64,000 bases of DNA from Algoriphagus iocasae (GCF_014206875.1 NZ_JACIJO010000002.1:558001-622000); one strand, 5' to 3'; positions 41,773 through 51,600 are shown, counted from the stretch's first letter. Notes: generated by a model from the sequence alone, not told the origin. Translations and numbers: made by a program.

Positions 41773-43755
41773 ATGAAAAAAATTTTTATTCTATCATTCA
41801 TCCTGTTTTTGAGTGCTGGATTTCTGCAGGCTCAAGACCTTACTTTAAAAGTCAATTCAGACAAAGTCAAGATGAAAATTGGACAGACTGTTCAATTGGA
41901 AGCTGCTGTGGTAGATGCCTCCGGCAAAACCGTTACCGATAGAGAATTCATTTTTTACTCACGAAACTCACGAGCCCTTTCTGTGGTCGATAGCACTGGT
42001 TTCGCAAAAGCAATCAAGCATGGTGATTATGATGTCATTGTCATCAGCCCAGGAGACCCTCAATTGAGATCGAATATCTCTGTTTCTATTAAACCTGCAG
42101 CGATTTCAAAGGTTGCATTCGGAGAAATTCCTAATAAAATGTATGCTGGTGTAAATGTGCCATTGACAATTGATGTAATGGATGAAGCAGGCTTTGAAAG
42201 ACCCGAAGTACCAATCACTTTGACCACATCCGATGAAAGCAAAGTTGCCATCGCACCTTTCAACAAATTGATCGTCAAAGAAGCCGGAAAAGTCACTGTG
42301 ACTGCTTCTGCCGGTGGCGTTTCCCAAAATCTAGATTTGGAAATCCTCGAAAATCCGATCGCTCAAATCCAACTTACTTCTGATATGGTAGAAGGAAGAT
42401 CTGGAGATGTGTTTACGTTAACTGCCATCGCTGTCGACAAAGATGGAAACGTGATCAAAGATGCTCCGATCAATTATTCATTTACCGGTGAGTCATTTGA
42501 TGTTTCTGCTGCACCATCAGGCCTTATTACTCCAGAAGGAAAGTTTGTTGCTGATGAGCCAGGACTTTATATTTTGAACGCTACCTGTGGACCAGCAGCT
42601 GCTTCCGTAACAGTTCAGGCTAATAATAGAAATATTACCCGCAAGATTAATTTGATCGGCCAGGGTTCTGTGAATAATAAGCATACTTCAGATTTGTGGA
42701 TTTGGGAAGGCGTGGATGGAAAAGATTATGCTGTCACAGGAACTTGGGGAGCAGATGGAACAGCCTATTTCTGGGATGTTACTGATCCTGCTGGAATCCA
42801 ATTAGTCGATTCTGTAAAAGTGGATGCGAGAACAGTAAACGACGTGAAAGTTTCAGAAGATGGGAAAGTGGCTGTGATCTCAAGAGAAGGAGCATCAAAC
42901 AGAAAAAATGGATTGGTGATCATCGATGTGAGCAATCCAAGAGATGCCAAAATCATTTCTGAGTTTTCTGAAAATCTAACTGGTGGTGTGCACAATGTAT
43001 TTATTTACAAAAACCATGTATATGCATTGAGCGCAGGTAGAAAGTATTATTCAATCAATATCGAAGACCCAAAGAATCCAAAGATTGTTGGTGAATTTGA
43101 ATTGGATACTCCAGGACATGCTATTCACGATGTTTGGGTGCATGATGGAATCGCTTATTCATCCAATTGGACTGATGGAGTACAATTAGTCGATGTAGGA
43201 AATGGAATTGCCGGAGGCACACCTTCCAATCCAGTTCAATTCGCCAGCTATGCTTATCCAAGTGGTTCTAATCATGCTGCTTTCCCTTATAAAGATGAGA
43301 AAACAGGCAAATTTTATGTGATTCTTGGCGATGAGGAATTTCCTTATGGACTTGATCCAAGCGGTCGTAAACCAAGCAGAGCAGCAGGATTCCTTCACGT
43401 AATTGATTTCACAGACCTTAAAAATCCGAAAGAAGTGGCTTGGTTCCAGGTACCTTTTGCAGGATCACATAACTTCTGGATTGAGGATGACATTTTATAC
43501 GCTGCCTTTTATAATGGCGGAGTTCGTGTAGTGGATCTTAGTGGTGAGTTATTGGGAGACTTAAACCGACAAGGAAGAGAGATCGCATGGATTGTACCGG
43601 AAGATCCTGATGGTTACGTTCCAAATGCACCTTTTACCTGGGGGGCTCAACCTCATAAAGGACATATTTTCTATTCAGATTGGAACAGTGGATTGTGGTC
43701 AGCCAAATTGGAACCTGTTGTACCAACAAATGCTAAAATCGATCAAGCGAAGTAA
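41773..43755 (+). CDS. Secreted Ig-like and LVIVD-repeat protein
   Basis: A 660-residue exported protein, signal KKIFILSFILFLSAGFLQAQ. The first part holds three Ig-like (BIG2-type) domains at about 22-105, 110-195 and 200-285 (SDKVKMKIGQTVQLEAAVVD, PNKMYAGVNVPLTIDVMD, SDMVEGRSGDVFTLTAIAVD). From about 290 onwards LVIVD-type propeller repeats follow, with GLVIIDVSNPRDAKIISEF, HDVWVHDGIAYSSNWTDGVQ and DILYAAFYNGGVRVVDLSG. The role is likely binding or scaffolding at the surface; no catalytic residues are evident. It lies 21 bp before the YncE-like gene. Confidence 0.8.
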   Translation: MKKIFILSFILFLSAGFLQAQDLTLKVNSDKVKMKIGQTVQLEAAVVDASGKTVTDREFIFYSRNSRALSVVDSTGFAKAIKHGDYDVIVISPGDPQLRSNISVSIKPAAISKVAFGEIPNKMYAGVNVPLTIDVMDEAGFERPEVPITLTTSDESKVAIAPFNKLIVKEAGKVTVTASAGGVSQNLDLEILENPIAQIQLTSDMVEGRSGDVFTLTAIAVDKDGNVIKDAPINYSFTGESFDVSAAPSGLITPEGKFVADEPGLYILNATCGPAAASVTVQANNRNITRKINLIGQGSVNNKHTSDLWIWEGVDGKDYAVTGTWGADGTAYFWDVTDPAGIQLVDSVKVDARTVNDVKVSEDGKVAVISREGASNRKNGLVIIDVSNPRDAKIISEFSENLTGGVHNVFIYKNHVYALSAGRKYYSINIEDPKNPKIVGEFELDTPGHAIHDVWVHDGIAYSSNWTDGVQLVDVGNGIAGGTPSNPVQFASYAYPSGSNHAAFPYKDEKTGKFYVILGDEEFPYGLDPSGRKPSRAAGFLHVIDFTDLKNPKEVAWFQVPFAGSHNFWIEDDILYAAFYNGGVRVVDLSGELLGDLNRQGREIAWIVPEDPDGYVPNAPFTWGAQPHKGHIFYSDWNSGLWSAKLEPVVPTNAKIDQAK

Positions 43756-43776
43756 TAACCCTTTCATCTTAAGCTT

Positions 43777-44925
43777 ATGACTTATAACATTTTTAGGAAA
43801 ATTGGAAGTGGAATATCACTGGTAGTGTTAATGACATTTAGTTTCATGGCTAATGCCCAGGACTACTTTGTTTATGTGACTGCCGAGTCGGAAGATGAGG
43901 TTGCTTTGATCAAATTTGATGGGAAAAACGCAACGATTGAGCAAACCATTCCTGTGGGAATCTGGCCCGCGGAAATCGAGGGTCCTCATGGAATCAATGT
44001 CAGTCCTGATGGCAAGTATTGGTATTTGTCTTTGGCACATGGCAATCCCTATGGAACTTTATACAAATATGCCACTGCGACCAATGAAGTGGTAGATACC
44101 GTGCGTTTGGGGCTTTTTCCCGCTTCTTTACAGATTTCCAAGGCAACAGGGCTTTTGTATTGCGTAAACTTTGATCTGCATGGAGACATGGTGCCAAGTA
44201 CTGTTTCTGTCGTGGATCCTGAGGAAATGATTGAGATAGATCGTATCGAAACCGGCGTTATGCCTCATGGTTCCAGAATTTCAGCCAATGGATTATATCA
44301 TTACTCAGTAGGAATGATGTCCGGAGAGCTTTTTGAGATTTCGACTACGAAACTGAAAGTCAACAGAAAGCTTAACCTGGATGGAAAAGCAGAGGAAGAG
44401 CCGGCCATGGGAGGAATGGATCACAGTAAAATGGATCATTCAAAAATGGGACATTCTATGATGACGGAATCTGCTCCTATGTATCATAGCGCTACCAAAC
44501 CAACTTGGGCTATGCCCCATCCAACCAATGGAAAAGTATATGTTGCCGGTAATGGTACCAACGATATCGTTGAAGTAGACCTTGAAAAATGGGAGGTGAC
44601 CAATCGTTTTCCGGCTGGCAAAGCTCCTTATAATCTAGATGTTTCTCCAGATGGAAAGTATTTAGTGGCAACCTATAAAGGAAGTGGTGAAACTGGTATT
44701 TGGGATTTGAAAAAGGGAAAAGAACTCCCTCGAATAAAGAATACAAGAATGGTCACTCATGGTGTGACGATCTCTCCAGATAGCAAGTATGCCTTTGTTT
44801 CAGTAGAAGGAATCGGCGGTGAACCTGGCACTGTGGATATCATTGATATTAAAAATGCCAAAAAGATCACTTCGATAGATATGGGAAAACAAGCTGGGGG
44901 CATCATCTTTTGGAAAATGGAGTGA
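43777..44925 (+). CDS. YncE-like beta-propeller with His/Met-rich metal-binding insert
   Basis: A 382-residue exported protein (hydrophobic leader SGISLVVLMTFSFMANAQ). It is a YVTN-type propeller with recurring PHGINVSPDGKYWYLSLAHG, MPHGSRISANGLYHYSVGMM, APYNLDVSPDGKYLVATYKG and THGVTISPDSKYAFVS units. Between two blades (about residues 207-238) lies an insert GGMDHSKMDHSKMGHSMM, a repeated MDHSKM motif typical of copper-binding sequences. The insert suggests copper sensing, storage or transfer. Genes on both sides are co-directional and close (21 bp upstream, 15 bp downstream). Confidence 0.85.
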   Translation: MTYNIFRKIGSGISLVVLMTFSFMANAQDYFVYVTAESEDEVALIKFDGKNATIEQTIPVGIWPAEIEGPHGINVSPDGKYWYLSLAHGNPYGTLYKYATATNEVVDTVRLGLFPASLQISKATGLLYCVNFDLHGDMVPSTVSVVDPEEMIEIDRIETGVMPHGSRISANGLYHYSVGMMSGELFEISTTKLKVNRKLNLDGKAEEEPAMGGMDHSKMDHSKMGHSMMTESAPMYHSATKPTWAMPHPTNGKVYVAGNGTNDIVEVDLEKWEVTNRFPAGKAPYNLDVSPDGKYLVATYKGSGETGIWDLKKGKELPRIKNTRMVTHGVTISPDSKYAFVSVEGIGGEPGTVDIIDIKNAKKITSIDMGKQAGGIIFWKME

Positions 44926-44940
44926 TCAAACATTTCTAAA

Positions 44941-45387
44941 ATGAATCAGCCGAAAACATCGATTCCCCAAAACATCTTTAGGTTTCTGTTAGGTGCAGGA
45001 ATGGTGATGGCTGCTTTAGGACATTTGACATTTCAACGAGAGGAGTTTCAAGCTTTGGTGCCAAATTGGGTTCCGATAAATAAAGATTTGGTAGTTATCC
45101 TTTCTGGATATTTGGAACTTGGATTAGGATTAGGAATACTCTTTTTCACCAAGTATAAAGTCTATTTCGGTATTGCTTTGGCGATTTTCATCATTTTAGT
45201 CTTTCCCGGAAATATCACTCAATATGTCAATAAAACTGACGCTTTTGGTTTGGATACTGATCAAAAACGACTTTTCAGACTTTTCTTTCAACCCGTCTTA
45301 ATCCTTTGGGCTCTTTGGTGCACTGGCGCGTTAAAGCATCTCTTTTCTAAAAAAACAAGGAAACAAACGAGTCGACTCCAACAGTAA
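44941..45387 (+). CDS. DoxX-family membrane protein
   Basis: A 148-residue protein with four helices: NIFRFLLGAGMVMAALGHLTF, LVVILSGYLELGLGLGILFF, YFGIALAIFIILVFPGNI and FRLFFQPVLILWALWCTG. The GHLTF start and the SGYLELGLG motif place it with DoxX-like proteins, which are small redox- or quinone-associated membrane proteins in some systems. It lies 15 bp after the YncE-like gene, at the end of the propeller gene run, and 11 bp before the TMEM175-type gene. Confidence 0.78.
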   Translation: MNQPKTSIPQNIFRFLLGAGMVMAALGHLTFQREEFQALVPNWVPINKDLVVILSGYLELGLGLGILFFTKYKVYFGIALAIFIILVFPGNITQYVNKTDAFGLDTDQKRLFRLFFQPVLILWALWCTGALKHLFSKKTRKQTSRLQQ

Positions 45388-45398
45388 ATCAAATCAGC

Positions 45399-46124
45399 AT
45401 GCGTAGCCAAATTTTTAATTCAAATCATCGGGATCCGAATATTTCCTATAGAGGGGAGAGTCCATCGCGATTGGATAACTTGACCGATGCAGTTTTTGGA
45501 ATTGCGGTAACACTTTTGATTTTCAATCTTTCCAGTCCTAATTCATTAGAAGATCTGATAGTTTTCACCAAAACATTACCTGCTTTTTTAATCAGTATTG
45601 GTTTCTTGATTGTGATCTGGCAAGAGCATGTCAGGTTCTCAGAAATATATACCGTTAGAGGGCCATGGCTGATTTTTCTAAATTCTCTCTTTATCGCTTT
45701 GATAATTTTTTATGTTTATCCTTTGCGATTCCTGACCCTTTTTCTAACCAATTTGATTTTTGGAACTGATATTTCTCTACAGATTTCCGCAGTTGAAATT
45801 CCAATTTTGATGATCTATTACGGCTCGATTGCCTTTGGGCTTTACTTTGTGCTATTTTGGTTTTACTTCATTGCAATCCAAAAAAAGGAGATTTTAGCGT
45901 TAAGTCCCTATGAAGAGTTTCATACTAAATTCCAGCGAATCAGAATTGTGATCATGTTTACTGTTCCTTTAGTTTCCATACTTCTGGTTTGGATCATTTG
46001 GCCTTTTTCCATCGCTTGGTCTTCTTTCTCAGGAGGAATGGTATATGGGCTTTATACTCCAGCAATCATGATTTGGGTAAATAAGTATAAAAAAACCGCC
46101 GGCTCAATGATCACAAAGCAGTAA
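45399..46124 (+). CDS. TMEM175-type potassium channel (DUF1211)
   Basis: A 241-residue membrane protein with six hydrophobic segments. The signature SRLDNLTDAVFGIAVTLLIF (RxxxFSDAVFAIAxTLL in the family) in the first helix lines the pore in TMEM175 channels. FLISIGFLIVIWQEHVRFSE and the second-helix residues HxR/W-like positions also match. K+ conduction is inferred from family membership. It follows the DoxX gene by 11 bp and may be transcribed with it, although its function is unrelated to the propeller genes. Confidence 0.85.
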   Translation: MRSQIFNSNHRDPNISYRGESPSRLDNLTDAVFGIAVTLLIFNLSSPNSLEDLIVFTKTLPAFLISIGFLIVIWQEHVRFSEIYTVRGPWLIFLNSLFIALIIFYVYPLRFLTLFLTNLIFGTDISLQISAVEIPILMIYYGSIAFGLYFVLFWFYFIAIQKKEILALSPYEEFHTKFQRIRIVIMFTVPLVSILLVWIIWPFSIAWSSFSGGMVYGLYTPAIMIWVNKYKKTAGSMITKQ

Positions 46125-46266
46125 TCAATTTTGATTTAAATCCTATATGAAGAAGCAAAAGTAGACCAAACAGGCTATCCTTTTTCAAGGGTTTAAGTTA
46201 AATCCATTCTATTTTTTTAGAATTGCCTTGGATTGCTATCTTTCTATAACCCAGAATATCAGACCT

Positions 46267-47217
46267 ATGAAACCAAGCCTAATTTTCATTCTCACAATTT
46301 TCGCAGCATTAAACCTACATGCGCAAACTGAAATCCGTACCAACCTGGAACTGACTCCTGATCATTTCCCTCAGGAAGGTGTACCAAAAGGAGAGTTTTT
46401 AGGCCCATTTGACTTTCACAGTAAAATTATCGAAGGAACCGTCAGACAATATTGGCTATTTATCCCCGCACAATATGACGCTGTCAAACCCGCAAGTGTG
46501 TTAGTTTTCCAAGATGGTTACAGAGCCACCAATCCAAATGGATCTATTCGAGCTCCCCAAGTGATGGAAAACCTGATTGCAAAAGGTGAAATACCTGTCA
46601 CGATCGGTATCTTCATTTCTCCTGGCAACCTTTCTGAAACCTATCCCACTGATCTCGGATCCAGCAACCCTAACAACAGAGCAGCCGAATACGATGCAAT
46701 GGACGATCGCTATGCAAGATTCATTATCGAAGAAATGCTTCCTGAAGTGGGCAAAAAATACAATCTCACGTCTGATCCTGAGCAAAGAGCCATTGGTGGC
46801 ACCAGCAGTGGAGCCATTGCAGCATTCACCGTGGCATGGCATTATCCAGATTATTTCCGAAAAGTATACAGTGGAATAGGTAGCTACGTATCCATTGGAT
46901 TCCGGCCAAATGAAAATCCCATAAAACTGGGAGGGCAAGATTATCCTGCTTTGATACGAAGAGAGAAAATCAGGCCGATGCGTATTTTCTTTCAAGATGG
47001 AACCAACGACCTAAGTAATGAATGGGGCAATTGGTTTTTGGCAAATCAGCAAATGATTTCAGCCTTGGAATATGCCAATCAAAATGCGGACAAAAAGGGG
47101 TTGCCAGCACCAAGATACCAATTCACCCACGTTTGGACCGATGGAGAGCATAGTGACAAACATCCAGGAGCCTTACTTCCTGAAGGATTAAAATGGCTTT
47201 GGAATTCCAAAAAATAA
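46267..47217 (+). CDS. Secreted esterase (enterochelin-esterase-like)
   Basis: A 316-residue alpha/beta-hydrolase from the ATG at 46267, with signal KPSLIFILTIFAALNLHAQ; an upstream ATG at 46228 would put 13 residues before the signal and is rejected. The nucleophile is in AIGGTSSGAIAAF (GxSSG), the acid probably in IFFQDGTNDLSNEWG, and the histidine in WTDGEHSDKHPG. GTVRQYWLFIPAQYD and SVLVFQDGYRA are typical of the esterase D/Fes-like group. Substrate could be a polysaccharide or siderophore ester. There is a 140-bp upstream gap. Confidence 0.85.
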   Translation: MKPSLIFILTIFAALNLHAQTEIRTNLELTPDHFPQEGVPKGEFLGPFDFHSKIIEGTVRQYWLFIPAQYDAVKPASVLVFQDGYRATNPNGSIRAPQVMENLIAKGEIPVTIGIFISPGNLSETYPTDLGSSNPNNRAAEYDAMDDRYARFIIEEMLPEVGKKYNLTSDPEQRAIGGTSSGAIAAFTVAWHYPDYFRKVYSGIGSYVSIGFRPNENPIKLGGQDYPALIRREKIRPMRIFFQDGTNDLSNEWGNWFLANQQMISALEYANQNADKKGLPAPRYQFTHVWTDGEHSDKHPGALLPEGLKWLWNSKK

Positions 47218-47414
47218 GAGATGTCCTGACCCAATTAAATTTCTGAGAATAATCTTCCTACATCTAATTAATCCAAGCTGTAGGCTGGAAATTTATGGTT
47301 GAAAGGATGAATCAGTACCGAGAATTCAAATTGAAATAGTGGTTTAATTTATTTTTTGGATAGAATTTTCTATTTTTTCAAATTGAAACATTAAATCCTA
47401 AATAACCTATATCC

Positions 47415-48407
47415 ATGAATAGAAAAATTACCACTCTTTTCCTGATGGGGGCAATCACTTTTGGTTTCCAAAATCAAATGCTTGCCCAGACGGAATCCAA
47501 AATGCCACCAATTATTGATGTGCACGTCCATGCCATGAAAGTCAATCCGGGATTCGCTGCTGGTGACTTATGCCCTTGGTTTTTGACAAGTATGCCCGGA
47601 AGTGGGCCAAACCAACCTGCGCCAAGTTTCATCAACACAGATTGTGTAGATCCTCTAAAGGCCGCTAAGTCTGATCAGGAAATGCAAGATGCAATTATCG
47701 ATGCTACCAAACGTCTGAATGTAACCATGGTCGTAAGTGGCGATGCGGAAATCATTCATAAATGGCATAAAGAAGCACCCGACAGAATTATTCCTTCCAT
47801 TGGGGTTGCCCCAGGAATGACCGTTGAGGCATTTAGAGATTCTTTGTCTGGTGGATTTTACAAAGTCATGGGCGAAATCGCTCCTCAATATCAGGGAATG
47901 TCACCTAGTGATATGTCTTTGGATGAATATTTTGGTGTGGCTGAGGAATTGGGCATTCCGGTAGGAATACACATGGGAACTGGAGGAAATGGGATGGCAA
48001 ATATTACTTCGCCAAACTACCGAGCTTCTATGGGCAATCCATTTTTATTGGAGGATATGCTGGCAAGACATCCTAAATTGAAAATCTGGGTGATGCATGC
48101 CGGATACCCAATGATTGATGAAATGATTGCTTTAATGGGCGCAAATGCCTATGTCTATGTCGATTTGGCAGGATTAATCTGGAGTTATCCACAAGACGAA
48201 ATCCATGATTACCTCAAAAGATTGGTTCAGGCAGGTTTTGGAAAACGAATCATGTACGGAACAGATCTAATGATCTGGCCAAAACTATTGGAAACCTCCA
48301 TTGGCCTCATCCAAAATGCCACCTACCTATCTCATGATCAAAAAAGAGATATCTTTTTCAACAATGCTGTTCGGTTTTTTAACCTAAACGAAGAAGATTT
48401 CAAGTAA
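47415..48407 (+). CDS. Exported amidohydrolase (amidohydrolase_2 type)
   Basis: A 330-residue metal-dependent hydrolase with signal ITTLFLMGAITFGFQNQMLAQ. The metal site is seen in IIDVHVHAMKV (HxH), VGIHMGTGGNG, KIWVMHAGYPMIDE and IMYGTDLMIWP with the catalytic Asp. Members act as decarboxylases or hydrolases on cyclic acids; the substrate here is unknown. An upstream gap of about 200 bp shows no clear feature. It ends with a strong terminator. Confidence 0.85.
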   Translation: MNRKITTLFLMGAITFGFQNQMLAQTESKMPPIIDVHVHAMKVNPGFAAGDLCPWFLTSMPGSGPNQPAPSFINTDCVDPLKAAKSDQEMQDAIIDATKRLNVTMVVSGDAEIIHKWHKEAPDRIIPSIGVAPGMTVEAFRDSLSGGFYKVMGEIAPQYQGMSPSDMSLDEYFGVAEELGIPVGIHMGTGGNGMANITSPNYRASMGNPFLLEDMLARHPKLKIWVMHAGYPMIDEMIALMGANAYVYVDLAGLIWSYPQDEIHDYLKRLVQAGFGKRIMYGTDLMIWPKLLETSIGLIQNATYLSHDQKRDIFFNNAVRFFNLNEEDFK

Positions 48408-48432
48408 TCAAATCATTATTTGACAATGAAAC

Positions 48433-48467
48433 AGGACAGGGGAGAACAGTCTCCTGTCCTTTTTTTG
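48433..48467 (+). terminator. Terminator after the amidohydrolase gene
   Basis: AGGACAGG...GAG pairs with CTCCTGTCCT around a 6-nt loop (one bulged G), followed by a run of seven T. Confidence 0.83.
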
Positions 48468-48522
48468 CTATTTTCCCAGCTAACCAAATTTCTTCCTCAC
48501 AAGGAAAATCACTTTAGTTCCA

Positions 48523-49857
48523 ATGAATAAGATAACCCGCTTAGCCTTTATTTCACTTCTGATAAGTCTGACTTTATTTGCCAATCAGAATACTTTCAGT
48601 CAAAATCTTTGGCCAGATGGAACAGAAATATCTCCATGGTTCCATGACTATTCGAAGCTTCAGTTAGAAAATCTTGGAAAGCAATATGTGATTACTGAGC
48701 ATGGTGTCCTTGCAGACAGTATGCTTTTACAAACTTCAAAAATCCAATGGGTGATTGATCAGGCAAGTCAAAATGGCGGTGGTGTAATTGTAATTCCAAA
48801 AGGGACATTTTTAAGCGGAGCATTATTCTTTAAACCCAACACCAGATTGCATGTTTCCGAAGGAGCAGTATTGAAAGGATCTGATGACATTGCCAATTAC
48901 CCTTTGATTCCCTCAAGGATGGAAGGCCAAAACCTGGATTATTTTGCTGCTTTGGTCAATGCCTATGAAGTCGATGGATTCTCAATCACAGGCACTGGAA
49001 CGATCAACGGAAACGGTCTAAAATATTGGGAAGCATTTTGGCAGAGAAGAAAGGAGGATCCCAATTGCACCAATCTGGAAGTTTCCCGACCTCGTCTGGT
49101 ATTTATTTGGAAGAGCAATGACATCCAATTACAGGATGTGAAATTGATCAATGCGGGCTTTTGGAGCAGTCATTATTATCAATGCAAGAATATCAAATTA
49201 TTGGACTTGACTATCACCTCGCCGCATGAGCCCGTCAAAGCACCAAGCACCGATGCGATCGATTTGGACGTAGTTTCGAATGTCCTGATAAAAGGCTGTT
49301 ATCTCGCCGTAAATGACGATGCCATTGCCTTAAAAGGTGGAAAAGGCCCTTGGGCGGATCAGGATCCAAACAACGGAGAAAATACCAATATCATCATTGA
49401 AGACAGTGAATTTGGGTTTTGTCATTCAGCCTTGACCAATGGCAGCGAATCCATTCACAATAAAAATGTGATTATGAGAAATGTCAAAGTCCAAGATGCT
49501 GTCCGACTTTTATGGCTGAAAATGCGCCCGGATACCCCACAGCATTACGAATACATCACCGTTGAAAATATTACCGGACAAGCCAGAAGTTTCCTTTATG
49601 TTAAGCCCTGGACCCAGTTTTTTGATCTGAAAGGTAGACCTGAAGTTCCAATTTCCTATTCTGACCATATCACCATGAGGAATATCGATCTGGAATGCGA
49701 AATCTTTTTCGATGTTGCGATTACAGAACATGATCGATTAGCTGACTTTAAGTTTGAAAATCTTATAATCAAGGCCAATAAAGCAGATTTTAACCCATCA
49801 ATTGTGGATGGATTTGAGGTAAAAAATGTAGTGGTTAACGGCAAAAAATTGGATTAG
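48523..49857 (+). CDS. Glycoside hydrolase family 28 (polygalacturonase-like) enzyme
   Basis: A 444-residue exported enzyme with signal RLAFISLLISLTLFANQNTF. It is a parallel beta-helix with the GH28 landmarks VIPKGTFLSGALFFKPNT, FSITGTGTINGNGLKYWEAF, RLVFIWKSNDIQLQDV, the catalytic Asp stretch TDAIDLDVVSN...VNDDAIALKGGKG and GFCHSALTNGSES with the conserved His. It would cleave pectin, rhamnogalacturonan or related galacturonan. No SusC/SusD pair is adjacent, so it is not in an obvious polysaccharide utilisation locus. Confidence 0.88.
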   Translation: MNKITRLAFISLLISLTLFANQNTFSQNLWPDGTEISPWFHDYSKLQLENLGKQYVITEHGVLADSMLLQTSKIQWVIDQASQNGGGVIVIPKGTFLSGALFFKPNTRLHVSEGAVLKGSDDIANYPLIPSRMEGQNLDYFAALVNAYEVDGFSITGTGTINGNGLKYWEAFWQRRKEDPNCTNLEVSRPRLVFIWKSNDIQLQDVKLINAGFWSSHYYQCKNIKLLDLTITSPHEPVKAPSTDAIDLDVVSNVLIKGCYLAVNDDAIALKGGKGPWADQDPNNGENTNIIIEDSEFGFCHSALTNGSESIHNKNVIMRNVKVQDAVRLLWLKMRPDTPQHYEYITVENITGQARSFLYVKPWTQFFDLKGRPEVPISYSDHITMRNIDLECEIFFDVAITEHDRLADFKFENLIIKANKADFNPSIVDGFEVKNVVVNGKKLD

Positions 49858-49917
49858 GAATTAGATACAATGGAAGGATAAATTGCTGAAATTCGCGAGG
49901 TTTTAGACACACCGCCA

Positions 49918-50286
49918 ATGAAAGCAATTCTCACCATCGCATTACTTGTTCTATCCAATACTTTTATGACTCTGGCCTGGTATGGCCATTTGAAATTCGC
50001 AGAATGGAAATGGTTCAGCAAATTGGGATTGATTTCTGTCATCCTCATTTCCTGGGGAATTGCCTTATTTGAATATTGCTTTCAAGTTCCTGCAAATAAA
50101 ATTGGATTCATCGGCAATGGAGGTCCCTTCTCTTTGGTGCAACTGAAAGTCATCCAAGAAGTCATCACCTTGGTAGTTTTTATGATCTTTTCCCTAATTG
50201 CTTTTAAAACCGAGACATTCCGATTAAACCATCTTCTTGGGTCAATTTTCCTGATTTTGGCAGTGTACTTTTTCTTCAAAAAGTAA
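49918..50286 (+). CDS. DUF486/DMT-like small membrane protein
   Basis: A 122-residue protein with four helices: ILTIALLVLSNTFMTLAWYG, ISVILISWGIALFEYCFQVP, VIQEVITLVVFMIFSLIAFK and LLGSIFLILAVYFFFK. The AWYGHLKF, PANKIG and SLVQLKVIQEVITL motifs identify DUF486, a family related to small drug/metabolite transporters. Function unknown. It starts 60 bp after the GH28 gene and converges on the metallopeptidase gene. Confidence 0.8.
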   Translation: MKAILTIALLVLSNTFMTLAWYGHLKFAEWKWFSKLGLISVILISWGIALFEYCFQVPANKIGFIGNGGPFSLVQLKVIQEVITLVVFMIFSLIAFKTETFRLNHLLGSIFLILAVYFFFKK

Positions 50287-50299
50287 ATGCATCCAAGTA

Positions 50300-51340
50300 C
50301 TATTGGGAAATTAATTGATGAATAAATTTCATTTTTTCCAATACTACTGGACTCACGACAAATGGATAAGCATCCGGAATTCCCATGCCGCGATTGAGGC
50401 TATTAATCGCAAAAGATACGGGTGCCCAAGTCTCATAAATTTCATCAAAACCATTGATTTCATAAGGGTCAGTGGGGATTTTGCCCTTTACGCTTTCATC
50501 TTTTATTCTTGGATTTACGGTCACTCCAAAGTAAAAAGCAGTCTCCGACATGTCCATAATATGAAGGTAATGAGCCCATGTTTCAGCCCAATCTTCCCAA
50601 GGGTGAGCTGTTGCATACTGGCTGATAAAGCTTTGCTGCCAATTTTGAGGAGCTCCATTTTGATAGTGTGAATTTAGTGCCTGTCCATAATCCAATTGCT
50701 CATCGCCAAAAATTCTCCTGAACTCCTGTAGATTTTCTTCCTGGCCAGCAATCAATTGGTCCCAATAATAATGCCCCACCTCATGTCTAAAATGACCGAT
50801 CAAGGTTCGGTATTGCTCAGACATTTGCTTTCTCATGTATTCTCTATGAACCGAGTCCGCTTCAGAAAGTAAAATGGTGATCAAGCCATTTTGGTGTCCC
50901 GTGTTGATTTTGTCATTGCCCTGCTTCGCAATAAAATCAAACATCAAGGAAATAGGCTTTTCTGTCGAATTTTTTGTGTTCAAAAGCCCCAATTTCAATA
51001 ATTGATAAACCAATCTGTGTTTGGCACTTTCCAGCTTTTTCCACTTTTCAAAATTCTCTTGATCTGAGAGATCAGGAATTGTTCTGTTTAGAGAACAAGC
51101 AAGGCAAAATTCCGAATTTTCATCCTGAGGGATTAACCAATTGCAAACTCCAAATTTATAGTTTCCGCAATAGGTGAATTTTCCTTTCTCATCATTTATT
51201 TCTAAAGATGGAAATGGAGAATCAAAAGATTTTAGATCAAGATCCTTTACGGAAAATCCCACATGATTTCCACACTTTTCACAACTTGAATTTTCGAAGT
51301 AAAGTGGATGAAAACAATGTCCACATTCAAATATCTTCAT
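50300..51340 (-). CDS. Zinc-ribbon putative metallopeptidase (Peptidase_Mx type)
   Basis: A 346-residue cytoplasmic protein. An N-terminal zinc ribbon, CGHCFHPLYFENSSCEKCG (residues 6-24), and further cysteines in CGNYKFGVCNW and EFCLACSLNR precede a metallopeptidase-like domain. Its HEXXH motif is FRHEVGHYYWDQL (near residue 190), and HPWEDWAETWAHYLHIMD supplies a further ligand region. This fits the putative zinc-binding metallopeptidase family PF15887. Substrate unknown. It has a 260-bp upstream gap to aqpZ with no evident motif. Confidence 0.85.
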   Translation of the reverse strand: MKIFECGHCFHPLYFENSSCEKCGNHVGFSVKDLDLKSFDSPFPSLEINDEKGKFTYCGNYKFGVCNWLIPQDENSEFCLACSLNRTIPDLSDQENFEKWKKLESAKHRLVYQLLKLGLLNTKNSTEKPISLMFDFIAKQGNDKINTGHQNGLITILLSEADSVHREYMRKQMSEQYRTLIGHFRHEVGHYYWDQLIAGQEENLQEFRRIFGDEQLDYGQALNSHYQNGAPQNWQQSFISQYATAHPWEDWAETWAHYLHIMDMSETAFYFGVTVNPRIKDESVKGKIPTDPYEINGFDEIYETWAPVSFAINSLNRGMGIPDAYPFVVSPVVLEKMKFIHQLISQ

Positions 51341-51600
51341 ATACCTCTTAGAACTTTATACTCTGAAATAACCCTAAGTTAAAGGGTAAATTGTGGATTA
51401 CCTGATTTTAAATTTTTTAAAAAGATCGGCTTCAAAAAAACAGGCATTTTTCCGAGGATCAATCTTAAATAACTCCAATTCTCAACTTTACTTAGCAATA
51501 CTTTTTCTTCTGAAACTACAAAAAATGAGCTCAATATTAACAGATAATTAATGATAAATAACTAAATTCCAATAGAGTACACCATCTAACCCATAAATAA

